Assembly (NCBI RefSeq): GCF_000332495.1
Contig: NZ_AOGW02000008.1
Coordinates: forward strand, 127,001-191,000
Length of the DNA stretch: 64,000 bases
From: Leptospira terpstrae serovar Hualin str. LT 11-33 = ATCC 700639
GTDB taxonomy: Bacteria; Spirochaetota; Leptospiria; Leptospirales; Leptospiraceae
Direction of reading: 5' to 3'
Shown one piece after another: positions 19,823 to 28,406 of the stretch. A program made the position numbers and the translations under genes. The notes under the pieces are model-generated. The model ran no database searches. It saw nothing but the letters and a program-made list of their open reading frames with translations, and was not told the DNA's origin. Within the stretch, counting starts at the first letter, position 1. Every line of letters begins with the position of its first letter.

Positions 19823-22800
19823 TTTCATTTCCTAACCTAACCAGAGGTTTTAATTCATAGTATTCAGATCGCTTCAAATAATCAGTAGACTCGGAAGAAC
19901 TTAGCAATATTTTTATCCGATTTTGTATTTCGCTCTTAGTTAGTTTACTTTTACTCAAATCTGCATTGATCTTCTCATTCAATACTCTATTAGTTTCAGA
20001 CCTAATCCATCTATTATCTATTCCCTTTCCATCTCGTGATTCTGCAATCTGGTATTCAAAAATACCGAGTTCTTTATTAAACCGTTTGTTGGTAATCATA
20101 TAGACATGGTCAGACTTAACAGCGGAACTTATGCTGTTAGGCAAACTTTTATCGGCTCTCGTGATTCCAATCAGACCTATGTTGAGTTCTTTTGGTTTGA
20201 AATTGGCCTTATGGTCAGCTAAATCCTTACTCGTTGTGATTCGATCCGAAACTAAATTCATAAAATTGGATGATTGGCGGAAGTATTCCACTCCATTTTT
20301 ATGAGCCGTTCGATTGGCATATTCTGAACTCATATTTTTCATTTCATTTGGCATTTGGTATACATCTGTATTTAAATTTGCAAAACTTCCCGCGGTGGTG
20401 ATACCGGATGCATTCAGAACAGCTCCTATAAACCGAATACAGTCTAATCCATCCACAGAGCGAAATCCATTCGCATCTACTGGATTTACTCCAGATACCA
20501 CTTCTTTACCATCGATTATTTTATATTGTTGGTAAGAAATTTTGCCTTTCAGAGATTCCCCTAAAAGTTTTGCGACATTGACAACATGTTCGGTGACTAA
20601 CTCCTTTGTAGAGAGGTCTACATTTTTAGAAGCTTCACAGATTTCGTCACCTAATCGTTTCAAGTAGGCGGCATTCGATTCTTTCTTCGGATCATGATTT
20701 ATGTTTATGCCTGCTAAGGCAATTGCGGATGAAATATAGATAGTATTCCCCGGAGACAATGTATAAGGTGAATTTCCTTCACGCAGACGGATATATTCAT
20801 TCAGTTCTTTTTCTACCAGCTTTGGTATGGGTGCATCTTTTCCACCTTGTAGTTTCTTTATTTTTGCTTCGATTTCTGTTGTATCCACACCTGCCTTTCT
20901 CAATTCATAAAGTTTCTTCTCTGTATCTAGACGAGAATCTTTGTTAAAATCATCGATTACACTGGATTCAATTTTTTTGATTTCCTCGTTAGAGATTTTT
21001 TGTTTAGAGTCTACTTTTGATTTTTTGTTATGTTCCGAATTTTTTTCTATAGTGAATCCATCGGCAAAACTCGAGACAGTTTGGCCCAAACGAAGTAACC
21101 CAGCCTTTAATGGATTGGTAATGGCTCCCAAGATAGGTTTTTCAGATGTTGATTGAATGTCGATGGTTTGTGCATCGGATCCTATAGAAGTAATTCCAGA
21201 AAGTCCACGACTCAATCGGTTTCGCAAACCAAACCCTAAACCAACTCCTCCAAGTAACAGAGCACCCATGGTTCCAGCAGCATTGGCAAAGTCAGAAAAT
21301 GAATCGGAATCATTTCCCGCATCCGACAATGTTTCTCCATCACTTAGATCACTTTCATCCTGAGCAGCATTGATGTTCTGTTCGGCAAAATTCATTTCCT
21401 GCATTTCAAATCCATTTTCCGAATTTGTTCCTAATGTGACTCCTTGTAACTTCGATGAGGCGGAAATTCCATCTTTATCTATGGAAGAAGTCAGACCAAG
21501 TTTAGAAGTTGGATCGGTATAACCAATACTCCCACTGAGTCCCCCTGCTTTCAAATCATACATCATGGAATAATTCCAATCCTTCCTTGGTCCTTCACCA
21601 GTAGGATTATAATTGAGACCTACGTTTAAAGCACCGTTGGTTGTGATATCTGTGGCCAATTGTACACCTCCACCCAATGATTTGGAAGCTTGTAAAGAAG
21701 TATTTCCTTGTTCAGAAAAGCTAACACTCATATTACTAATGGCATTTCCTATTCCAACAGACCCCCCCCAACCATTTTTTTCAGAATAAGAAACACCAAT
21801 ACCAGGTATCATACCCTTTAAATATCCAGATTGGATTTTTCCCATTCCTTGTGTAATTCCACCTAATACTCCATTGGCAAATCCCGCCATGGCCCCCTTA
21901 GGACCTTCATGACTGCCTGCAATGGTTTGAACAATGGTGGAAGCTACGGCTTGTCCCACTTGAGTAGTTGCTGGTAAAAGTCCGCTTGTGATACTGCTAA
22001 CCGCTTTTCCTATCGCCGACAAAGCGGAGTTAACTCCTGTCAATAAACCACTAGCCCCCATAGTAAGCGCAATAGAAACTGCATTTACTACCGTTTGTCT
22101 GACTGCATTTGACCTGGCTTTTTTATCAGATTTTTCTTTTTGGTAAGAAGAATAAGTGGAATCGATAATTTGGCCGATTGCATTTTCATCGATTCCTATG
22201 GATTTCGCTAAAATTTTAGAAAGTTCTTTCTTTCCAAGTTCTTCCACTACTGCTTTTGAATCGCGGAGATTGAGATAAGCACTTTGGTGTTTTGTCCAAC
22301 CCGCTTGTAAACCGAAAGCTTGCAATGAATATCCCAAACTTGTACTAGTGGAAGAATTTTGATTCGGATTCCCTGCATGGAGAATTCCATTAGTATCCTC
22401 CATAACCGATTGAATTCCTTCTTCATTAGTTCCGAAAGCAACTATAGCAGTCTTAACAATCCCTCCAAAAGCCCCAATCACCTGCGAACCCATATCGAAT
22501 ATGGGATTTTTTGCCATCTCTTTGTTAGCTTTTTTCGCCTTGATCTGTCCATATTTATCACCTAACATTTTTGATATAGCATCAATTGGGATTCCAGTTC
22601 CTTGAGAGATAACTGTCGAAACACCATTTTGAATTATCGACTGTTCTTTTGTTTGAATCTCTTGCAAACGTTTTCCTCTACCTGCAATTTGATCATTTAG
22701 TTTGTTAAACTGTCTTTCGCCAAGTAATGCTTTGGTAATACCCATAGACGATGCCATCGTTGCATTTAATGTAACTGAAGCTGCACCAAAAGAAGCTTGG

Positions 22801-25703
22801 TCTAATACGTTTAATGTACCTGATATTGATTTAGCAAAGACTGTCTCCAAAGCTTGCAAAGGGTTTTTGATAGAAATAAATTGGTCACGCGATTGAATTT
22901 TTTTAGCGCTCATCCTTCCTCGCATAAAATCGATAACCATACTTGCCATCTGAACATCTGATTCTTGTCCTCCAGTAGCAGTGATCCAAGCTTTTGCCAA
23001 TTCACCATTAATTGCAGATTCTAATTTACTATTTAGAGCTGCCCTCATCCCTGCAGCGCCTCCTCCAGTAAAATAGGCAATTGCCAATTCTTGAATTAGC
23101 GAATCATTCTTTTCTTGAGTTTCTTTTCTAGCATAGAATAACTCTTGATTACGTTTTTCTTTTTCCTGGATCGAATTCATATTCGAAGCAATGGATTGTT
23201 TGTCTTTGCGGAGTGAATTTGATAAAAAAGAATTAGAAATATCTGTTTTCTTTTGTTGCAGTGTAGCCCAGTCTTCTTCACTCCATTCTGTAAAAAAATT
23301 GAGTTTATCTGAAACTTGAAGTTTACCAATAGAACTTAAATGTACCTGCCGAACTTCCTCTGTTTTTCCAGCATTGTATTCTCCATCTGAATTTTTTCCA
23401 GCCAACAAACCGTTATGGATATCTTTTTTTAAAGTGAGTATTCCGTTCTTTGAATCAAATGTTACATCGTAATCTTTTTTTAACAAAGATTTACATATAT
23501 CTGCATTTGGATTTTCGTAACAAGATCCGTAATTCTGTTGTTCTGCTTCGGTGAGTTCAGAACCTTCAAAACTACCAATTAATATTTTTTCATTTCTTGT
23601 TAATTCCCTCCCACCTAATGATTCTAGCTGGACAGTATAGGACATTTGGTTAATTAATTTTTTTTGTTCGGAATGACTAAATTTTTCTAAATCACTATTC
23701 ATTTGGATAACGGAAGCATATTGTCCCAAACCAGTGATAGTTCTCTGAAATTCTTGTAACAAACTATTACCACCAAACTGAAGCTCGTCAGTAGGTACCT
23801 GGAAATTTGCCAAAGTCTGAAATTCGGAAAGTTTTGAATCTCCAAATACTGGAGTTTTAGAATGTGGATTCCAATTTGAAATCGAGGGCGAGAAATTTTC
23901 ATTCGTATCTCCAGATTGATACAAATCAGACCACGACTTCCAGCCGTTACGTTTTTCCTCTTCCAAACGCTCCAACCATTCCTCTTTTGAACTTTCAATT
24001 TCCAATCGATTGGCTTCCAACTTGGCAGTCGCTTCCGCGATAAGATTTTCTCGAGTACCCTTCCACTCCTCATAGGACTGGGAATACTCTTTTACTTTTG
24101 ATTCCCAATTGGATACTGCAGGAAGCAGTATATTCCCAAAGTGATTTGACTGACCACCTAACTGAGAATAATTATCTTTCCAATAGAGAGAAGTTGTAGA
24201 AGAATTTTCATCATACATTTCATAGAGAACTGAATACCCAATGGCACCCATTTGAAAACTAACCTTGCCAGGAGTTAAAATCGTTAGGTATCTATCAGCA
24301 TTCCAATATCCATAGGAAGTTTTTCCGTCTATGAGTAAATTACCATGGGTATGACTTGCAGAGTCAAATGGGATATAAAAATCTCCAATCTTTTGATTGT
24401 TAATAAAGTGGAAGGCATCAGTGTATAAATTAGCCGACACCAAAGACTGGACACGCCTTCCATCACCTAATCTATTATTGATGATGCTAATAAGCCTTTC
24501 GGAATCCCCATGATGGATTGACTGAAAAATCCCTTTCATCTCTAGGTCATAAATTTCCGAAAAATTTCCAACTTCTCCCGCACCTCCAGTCAACCAGTTT
24601 TCATACTTTAAATCTGCCGATAACTCGTGATAAGTTTGGTTTCGTAACCTCCACTGTGCATTCGCTAAATCAAAGGTTGCCTTCGTATGATTCAAATTGA
24701 TTTGAAATCCAGTCTGGTATGTATAAACTTGATTATTATAAATGTTGTATTCTGAAAGAGCTTTATTCGATTCATCTGTCAGGAAATCCCTTATCTTAGT
24801 TGATATTGAAGTTAGTATCGAATCAGGATCAATCTCTGATTGATTGAGCTGCAAAGAAAGATCATTAATGAATTTGGAAAATATTTTACCTGCATCGTTA
24901 TAACTTCCATCAAAATTCCTATATTGACAACCAGATGAAACGGAACAGGAAGAATCTAATCCCAACTTCAATTGAGATACAACATCAGACAATGCAACTT
25001 TGATTGTATTCTTATAGGAATTAATGGCATTCAAATTTTTGGAGAATTGGTTCTCAGTTTCATCAAGTGAACGGAGATAGGTTTGGTAATCATTATCAAG
25101 CTTTGCAATAGAATTAGCAAACGAATCTAATCCTTCCTGCCTAGTCTGTCCCCATTGGAACTCCCATTCCCTAGCAGATTCTAATATCTTATTTCGATTT
25201 TCTGCTAATTTTAGTTCTTCGACTGTATATTCTTCATATAAAGATTCCTGTCCAATCCTATGAAAATATAGTGCATCCACTTTTCCTGTTTCCAATTTTT
25301 CCAAAAATGCATTTCGATTCTCAAAATAATCGTCGATTAAATCTCTTTCCCAAGCGGAATACAAAATAGAAATTTCAGATAATAGAGACCGCCGCTTTTC
25401 ATCCAAATAACCTTCGTTAGAAACAAAAGCATCCTTTCCGGTTTCTTCTGACAAAATTTGTTCCACCATTTGATCAGCATTTTCTTGCCACTGGCCAATG
25501 GAATGGTATAAAACCTCTTCCACTCGCGAATCCCATTCTTCCGTCGAATTTGCAAAATAAAGATTACCATAGAACTCTGAATAGTCGGAAGATTGGTATA
25601 CAGGGACATTCCAAGTTTCAGATAGTGACTGCCCATAAATTGCACAAACGAAAGCTGCCAAAGTAAAGATGACAAGAGGACGAACCGATGGTTTTAGAAA
25701 CAT
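19812..25703 (-). CDS. Giant exported protein, TIGR04388-like, with NlpC/P60-like C-terminal domain
   Basis: A 1963-residue protein with an N-terminal signal peptide (about residues 1-25). Residues 40-900 are charged, coiled-coil-rich and broken by an aromatic beta-like part (about 400-500). Residues 900-1300 are Ala/Gly-rich helices with hydrophobic runs, then a Gly/Ser-rich beta region resembling short repeats, then a hydrophobic helix near 1465-1490 (GALLLGGVGLGFGL). Overall this fits the Leptospira large-protein family I know as TIGR04388, of unknown function. The last 250 residues look like an NlpC/P60 or amidase domain: GLDCIRFIGAVLNASG with Cys1755 at a helix start and SDHVYMIT with His1866 starting a strand. 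It follows the RND genes by 24 bases and overlaps the lipoprotein gene. Cargo of the RND system, or toxin, are inferences. Confidence 0.85.
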   Translation of the reverse strand: MFLKPSVRPLVIFTLAAFVCAIYGQSLSETWNVPVYQSSDYSEFYGNLYFANSTEEWDSRVEEVLYHSIGQWQENADQMVEQILSEETGKDAFVSNEGYLDEKRRSLLSEISILYSAWERDLIDDYFENRNAFLEKLETGKVDALYFHRIGQESLYEEYTVEELKLAENRNKILESAREWEFQWGQTRQEGLDSFANSIAKLDNDYQTYLRSLDETENQFSKNLNAINSYKNTIKVALSDVVSQLKLGLDSSCSVSSGCQYRNFDGSYNDAGKIFSKFINDLSLQLNQSEIDPDSILTSISTKIRDFLTDESNKALSEYNIYNNQVYTYQTGFQINLNHTKATFDLANAQWRLRNQTYHELSADLKYENWLTGGAGEVGNFSEIYDLEMKGIFQSIHHGDSERLISIINNRLGDGRRVQSLVSANLYTDAFHFINNQKIGDFYIPFDSASHTHGNLLIDGKTSYGYWNADRYLTILTPGKVSFQMGAIGYSVLYEMYDENSSTTSLYWKDNYSQLGGQSNHFGNILLPAVSNWESKVKEYSQSYEEWKGTRENLIAEATAKLEANRLEIESSKEEWLERLEEEKRNGWKSWSDLYQSGDTNENFSPSISNWNPHSKTPVFGDSKLSEFQTLANFQVPTDELQFGGNSLLQEFQRTITGLGQYASVIQMNSDLEKFSHSEQKKLINQMSYTVQLESLGGRELTRNEKILIGSFEGSELTEAEQQNYGSCYENPNADICKSLLKKDYDVTFDSKNGILTLKKDIHNGLLAGKNSDGEYNAGKTEEVRQVHLSSIGKLQVSDKLNFFTEWSEEDWATLQQKKTDISNSFLSNSLRKDKQSIASNMNSIQEKEKRNQELFYARKETQEKNDSLIQELAIAYFTGGGAAGMRAALNSKLESAINGELAKAWITATGGQESDVQMASMVIDFMRGRMSAKKIQSRDQFISIKNPLQALETVFAKSISGTLNVLDQASFGAASVTLNATMASSMGITKALLGERQFNKLNDQIAGRGKRLQEIQTKEQSIIQNGVSTVISQGTGIPIDAISKMLGDKYGQIKAKKANKEMAKNPIFDMGSQVIGAFGGIVKTAIVAFGTNEEGIQSVMEDTNGILHAGNPNQNSSTSTSLGYSLQAFGLQAGWTKHQSAYLNLRDSKAVVEELGKKELSKILAKSIGIDENAIGQIIDSTYSSYQKEKSDKKARSNAVRQTVVNAVSIALTMGASGLLTGVNSALSAIGKAVSSITSGLLPATTQVGQAVASTIVQTIAGSHEGPKGAMAGFANGVLGGITQGMGKIQSGYLKGMIPGIGVSYSEKNGWGGSVGIGNAISNMSVSFSEQGNTSLQASKSLGGGVQLATDITTNGALNVGLNYNPTGEGPRKDWNYSMMYDLKAGGLSGSIGYTDPTSKLGLTSSIDKDGISASSKLQGVTLGTNSENGFEMQEMNFAEQNINAAQDESDLSDGETLSDAGNDSDSFSDFANAAGTMGALLLGGVGLGFGLRNRLSRGLSGITSIGSDAQTIDIQSTSEKPILGAITNPLKAGLLRLGQTVSSFADGFTIEKNSEHNKKSKVDSKQKISNEEIKKIESSVIDDFNKDSRLDTEKKLYELRKAGVDTTEIEAKIKKLQGGKDAPIPKLVEKELNEYIRLREGNSPYTLSPGNTIYISSAIALAGININHDPKKESNAAYLKRLGDEICEASKNVDLSTKELVTEHVVNVAKLLGESLKGKISYQQYKIIDGKEVVSGVNPVDANGFRSVDGLDCIRFIGAVLNASGITTAGSFANLNTDVYQMPNEMKNMSSEYANRTAHKNGVEYFRQSSNFMNLVSDRITTSKDLADHKANFKPKELNIGLIGITRADKSLPNSISSAVKSDHVYMITNKRFNKELGIFEYQIAESRDGKGIDNRWIRSETNRVLNEKINADLSKSKLTKSEIQNRIKILLSSSESTDYLKRSEYYELKPLVRLGNENEV

Positions 25704-25721
25704 AGAGAACCTCAGTTCTCT
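25704..25721 (-). promoter_or_regulatory. Hairpin presenting the Shine-Dalgarno sequence of the giant gene
   Basis: Between the upstream stop and the giant gene's ATG the minus strand reads AGAGAAC-TGAG-GTTCTCT, a perfect 7-bp stem with a 4-base loop ending right at the start codon. The GAGG ribosome binding site lies three bases in the loop and one in the stem, six bases before the ATG. This arrangement would limit or gate translation of a very large protein relative to the RND genes. It is too short, and lacks a U-tract, for a typical terminator. Confidence 0.5.
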
Positions 25722-25727
25722 TAGGTT

Positions 25728-28406
25728 TCAAAAGTTAAATTTGGTTTTAAAATTTTTCCATTTTTGAATTATTTTAGAATGGAAATACAGAAAACAAAGT
25801 ACCAATAAAAAACCTCCCATAAAAAATCTACCTCCTTCACCCGGAAGTAAATAAGATAATACCAATAAAATAACCAACGGAATTTGATAATTAAATTCCA
25901 AACAATGACGAGGGAACCATAAGATCAAAAACAACAAAAAGATTGCCACGTTTCCGAAAAGAAAGTAGTCATTACCAAAAAAAGAAAGATGTAACTTCCA
26001 AAGAAACAGAAAACAAATCCATTGGACAAACCAAAGCCACTTATCTTTTTTCCTATATAAAAACAAACCAATCAGTAAAATCAAAAAGAAAGGCTGATAC
26101 CTATCACTTAAATCTCTAGGAGGACTTATTTCGGAAAGTTTGACTGCATCCTTACTTAAAAAATGCTGAATTTTAAATTTTAATTCCTTCCATTGGATTA
26201 CTTTACCTTTAACCATAATTTCCAAACTTGTTTCACCATTTTTATGATAAATTCTACCAGGGGTTTTGACATTTTTGTAATCCAAAAATGTATTACTGAA
26301 TATTGGTACCCCTGAAGTCATTTTCGTTGGCCTCATTGGATAACGATCCGGTTGTTTGTCTTGCTCAACAAATAGGCGAACATCCGTTAGTTTATTATTC
26401 AAAAGCATTTTACCTACAATTGCTGACTGTAATTCCATTGATCTTTCGCGAAAAGAATCTTCCGAATTAAAACTGGCTAAATTGCGAAATTCAGTTTGTG
26501 CATGAATCTCTAGTCCTTCCGTAGCAGGCTGGAAACATAAAACAACTTCTTCTACTTCCGGAATTGTTCGTAACCATGGAACCAAACCTAGAACTGTTTT
26601 TTCTAAATCATTGGGATTTGCATTGGAAAAACGAAGAATTCGATTCGAATTAGTATCTGACTCTCCCAATATATGAAAGTATCCTGATTCTGTTGGAAGA
26701 TCTTTTATCCCGGATTTCAAACCTAATTCATTCAAACGATAGTAAAATGTTGCACTCGAAAGGTTTTGTTTCACTACTAATAAATCTGTCAATTTTCGTT
26801 GCAAAATTGTATCTTCTACTTGTTTTGTGATCCGACTGGATTCTTGTTCGGGAATGAATGTAGGAAATTCCAATCTTCCCATTTGAATGGTTCCATAGAA
26901 AGGTTGTGACGAATAGAATGAAAAACTTGATACCAAGGACAAAATCATTCCCACAATCAATGCTAAAGAAATCAAAAATCGAATGATTGGTTTGCCTGGA
27001 TTTTTTCTCGGCTCTATTGATTGTTGCGACTGATAAAAGAATCCTTTAAAAAATGGAATACGAAAATTCAAAATCCACTGAGAGAGTAAAGTTTGGAAAA
27101 GAATTTTAAAGAATGAAATTGAAAGTAAAAAATAAATATGAATCAAAAAACTGATTCCAAAAGATTGAGGAAACCAATGCAAAAAAATAAATATCCACAA
27201 AATAGATAACGAAACAAAAATATGGGCGATCCATTTCCCAACCCTTCTAGTTGGGAAAAAAACCAAAAAATATTTCCAGAGGATAGAGGAAAACAAAATC
27301 GACCTACCTATAGGGTAAGCGGACAAACTACATACACCCAAAAAAATGAAAAAAGCTATATAAAAAGAAAGAAAATCTATTCCTATTTCATTGGTTTTCT
27401 TTCCAAAGAAAGTTGGAGATAATATGAAAATTACCTCTAAAAAAAAGAAAAGTATCAAATATCGAAACAAATCTTCAAAAAAATCTTCCTGACTATTATA
27501 AACTAAAATCCAATCCTTAGTATCCGATACAATTGATTTTAATTCGTTAGTTATGTGGTATAAAGAAGCAGCATTTCCAGCCTTAATTACAATCGTTTCC
27601 GAACTTAATCCGTTAATCCTTGTTCCTTGATGTAAATGTCGTTTTTTCAAAGAAACAGATCCAATAGAAGAAACATGGAGTCCTTCACCAAAAGAAGAAG
27701 GGATTCCGAGATTGGACCATCCACTCGGATCTGTGGGGAAATCTTTTTGAAACCATAGAGCATTTAACTTGTCAAAACTAAATCCAAAGTTATGTTTTCG
27801 AATTGCAGAATAGATAGTTGCTAGCGAAGGAAATTCAAAACCCAAAATCAATTCAGGACGAACTTTTAATAACACCTCCTCTTCGGCTTCTCCATAATGG
27901 ACAAATGAAGATACTCCCTTTATGTTTCGTATCTTCTGTTCCAATAATTTCCTATTTCTATCAGAGCTTTTTTTTATCTTTTGCAAAATGAGAATGTAAT
28001 GATCTTCTACTTCATCAGAACGAATCCGAGGGGAAAAAGAATCTTGAGGGAACCTATGCCTCTGCAAAAGAAATTCATTTCGAATGGATTGGACGACCTC
28101 CTGACTCTTTATCCCTTTTTCTAACTCTAGATTTAATTGCGCATTACCTTGTTCGGAGATCGAATCAATTTGTTTATAACCAGAGATAGGTTTCAATATT
28201 TGTTCCCAAGGCTTTGTTATCTCCTCTTCAACTTGTGAGGCAGTTTTATCGGGCCATTGGTGTGTGATTTGTATTGTTACCATTTTTTCAGGTACATGGT
28301 CTTCACCTAACAAAACGTTATTCAAGGAAAATAGGGAAAGTAACGTTAAAAACAATACAAACGAAAAAATTCGGTAACGGAATTGCCAAACCCATCGCCG
28401 ATTCAT
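25728..28406 (-). CDS. Divergent, probably proton-relay-defective RND transporter subunit
   Basis: An 892-residue membrane protein of RND architecture: N-terminal helix, then a porter-like domain (VTIQITHQWPDKTASQVEEEITKPWE; SISEQGNAQLNLEL), a block of helices (about 310-450), a second periplasmic domain and C-terminal helices. It is shorter than usual RND permeases (about 1020-1050). In the first helix block I find no G-x3-D or DD proton-relay motif where TM4 should be; only a Ser/Phe-rich helix is seen. It overlaps the 994-residue RND gene by 4 bases (ATGA), so the two probably form a heteromer in which this member is structural. It could also be an eroding duplicate, but the frame is intact. 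Confidence 0.8.
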   Translation of the reverse strand: MNRRWVWQFRYRIFSFVLFLTLLSLFSLNNVLLGEDHVPEKMVTIQITHQWPDKTASQVEEEITKPWEQILKPISGYKQIDSISEQGNAQLNLELEKGIKSQEVVQSIRNEFLLQRHRFPQDSFSPRIRSDEVEDHYILILQKIKKSSDRNRKLLEQKIRNIKGVSSFVHYGEAEEEVLLKVRPELILGFEFPSLATIYSAIRKHNFGFSFDKLNALWFQKDFPTDPSGWSNLGIPSSFGEGLHVSSIGSVSLKKRHLHQGTRINGLSSETIVIKAGNAASLYHITNELKSIVSDTKDWILVYNSQEDFFEDLFRYLILFFFLEVIFILSPTFFGKKTNEIGIDFLSFYIAFFIFLGVCSLSAYPIGRSILFSSILWKYFLVFFPTRRVGKWIAHIFVSLSILWIFIFLHWFPQSFGISFLIHIYFLLSISFFKILFQTLLSQWILNFRIPFFKGFFYQSQQSIEPRKNPGKPIIRFLISLALIVGMILSLVSSFSFYSSQPFYGTIQMGRLEFPTFIPEQESSRITKQVEDTILQRKLTDLLVVKQNLSSATFYYRLNELGLKSGIKDLPTESGYFHILGESDTNSNRILRFSNANPNDLEKTVLGLVPWLRTIPEVEEVVLCFQPATEGLEIHAQTEFRNLASFNSEDSFRERSMELQSAIVGKMLLNNKLTDVRLFVEQDKQPDRYPMRPTKMTSGVPIFSNTFLDYKNVKTPGRIYHKNGETSLEIMVKGKVIQWKELKFKIQHFLSKDAVKLSEISPPRDLSDRYQPFFLILLIGLFLYRKKDKWLWFVQWICFLFLWKLHLSFFGNDYFLFGNVAIFLLFLILWFPRHCLEFNYQIPLVILLVLSYLLPGEGGRFFMGGFLLVLCFLYFHSKIIQKWKNFKTKFNF

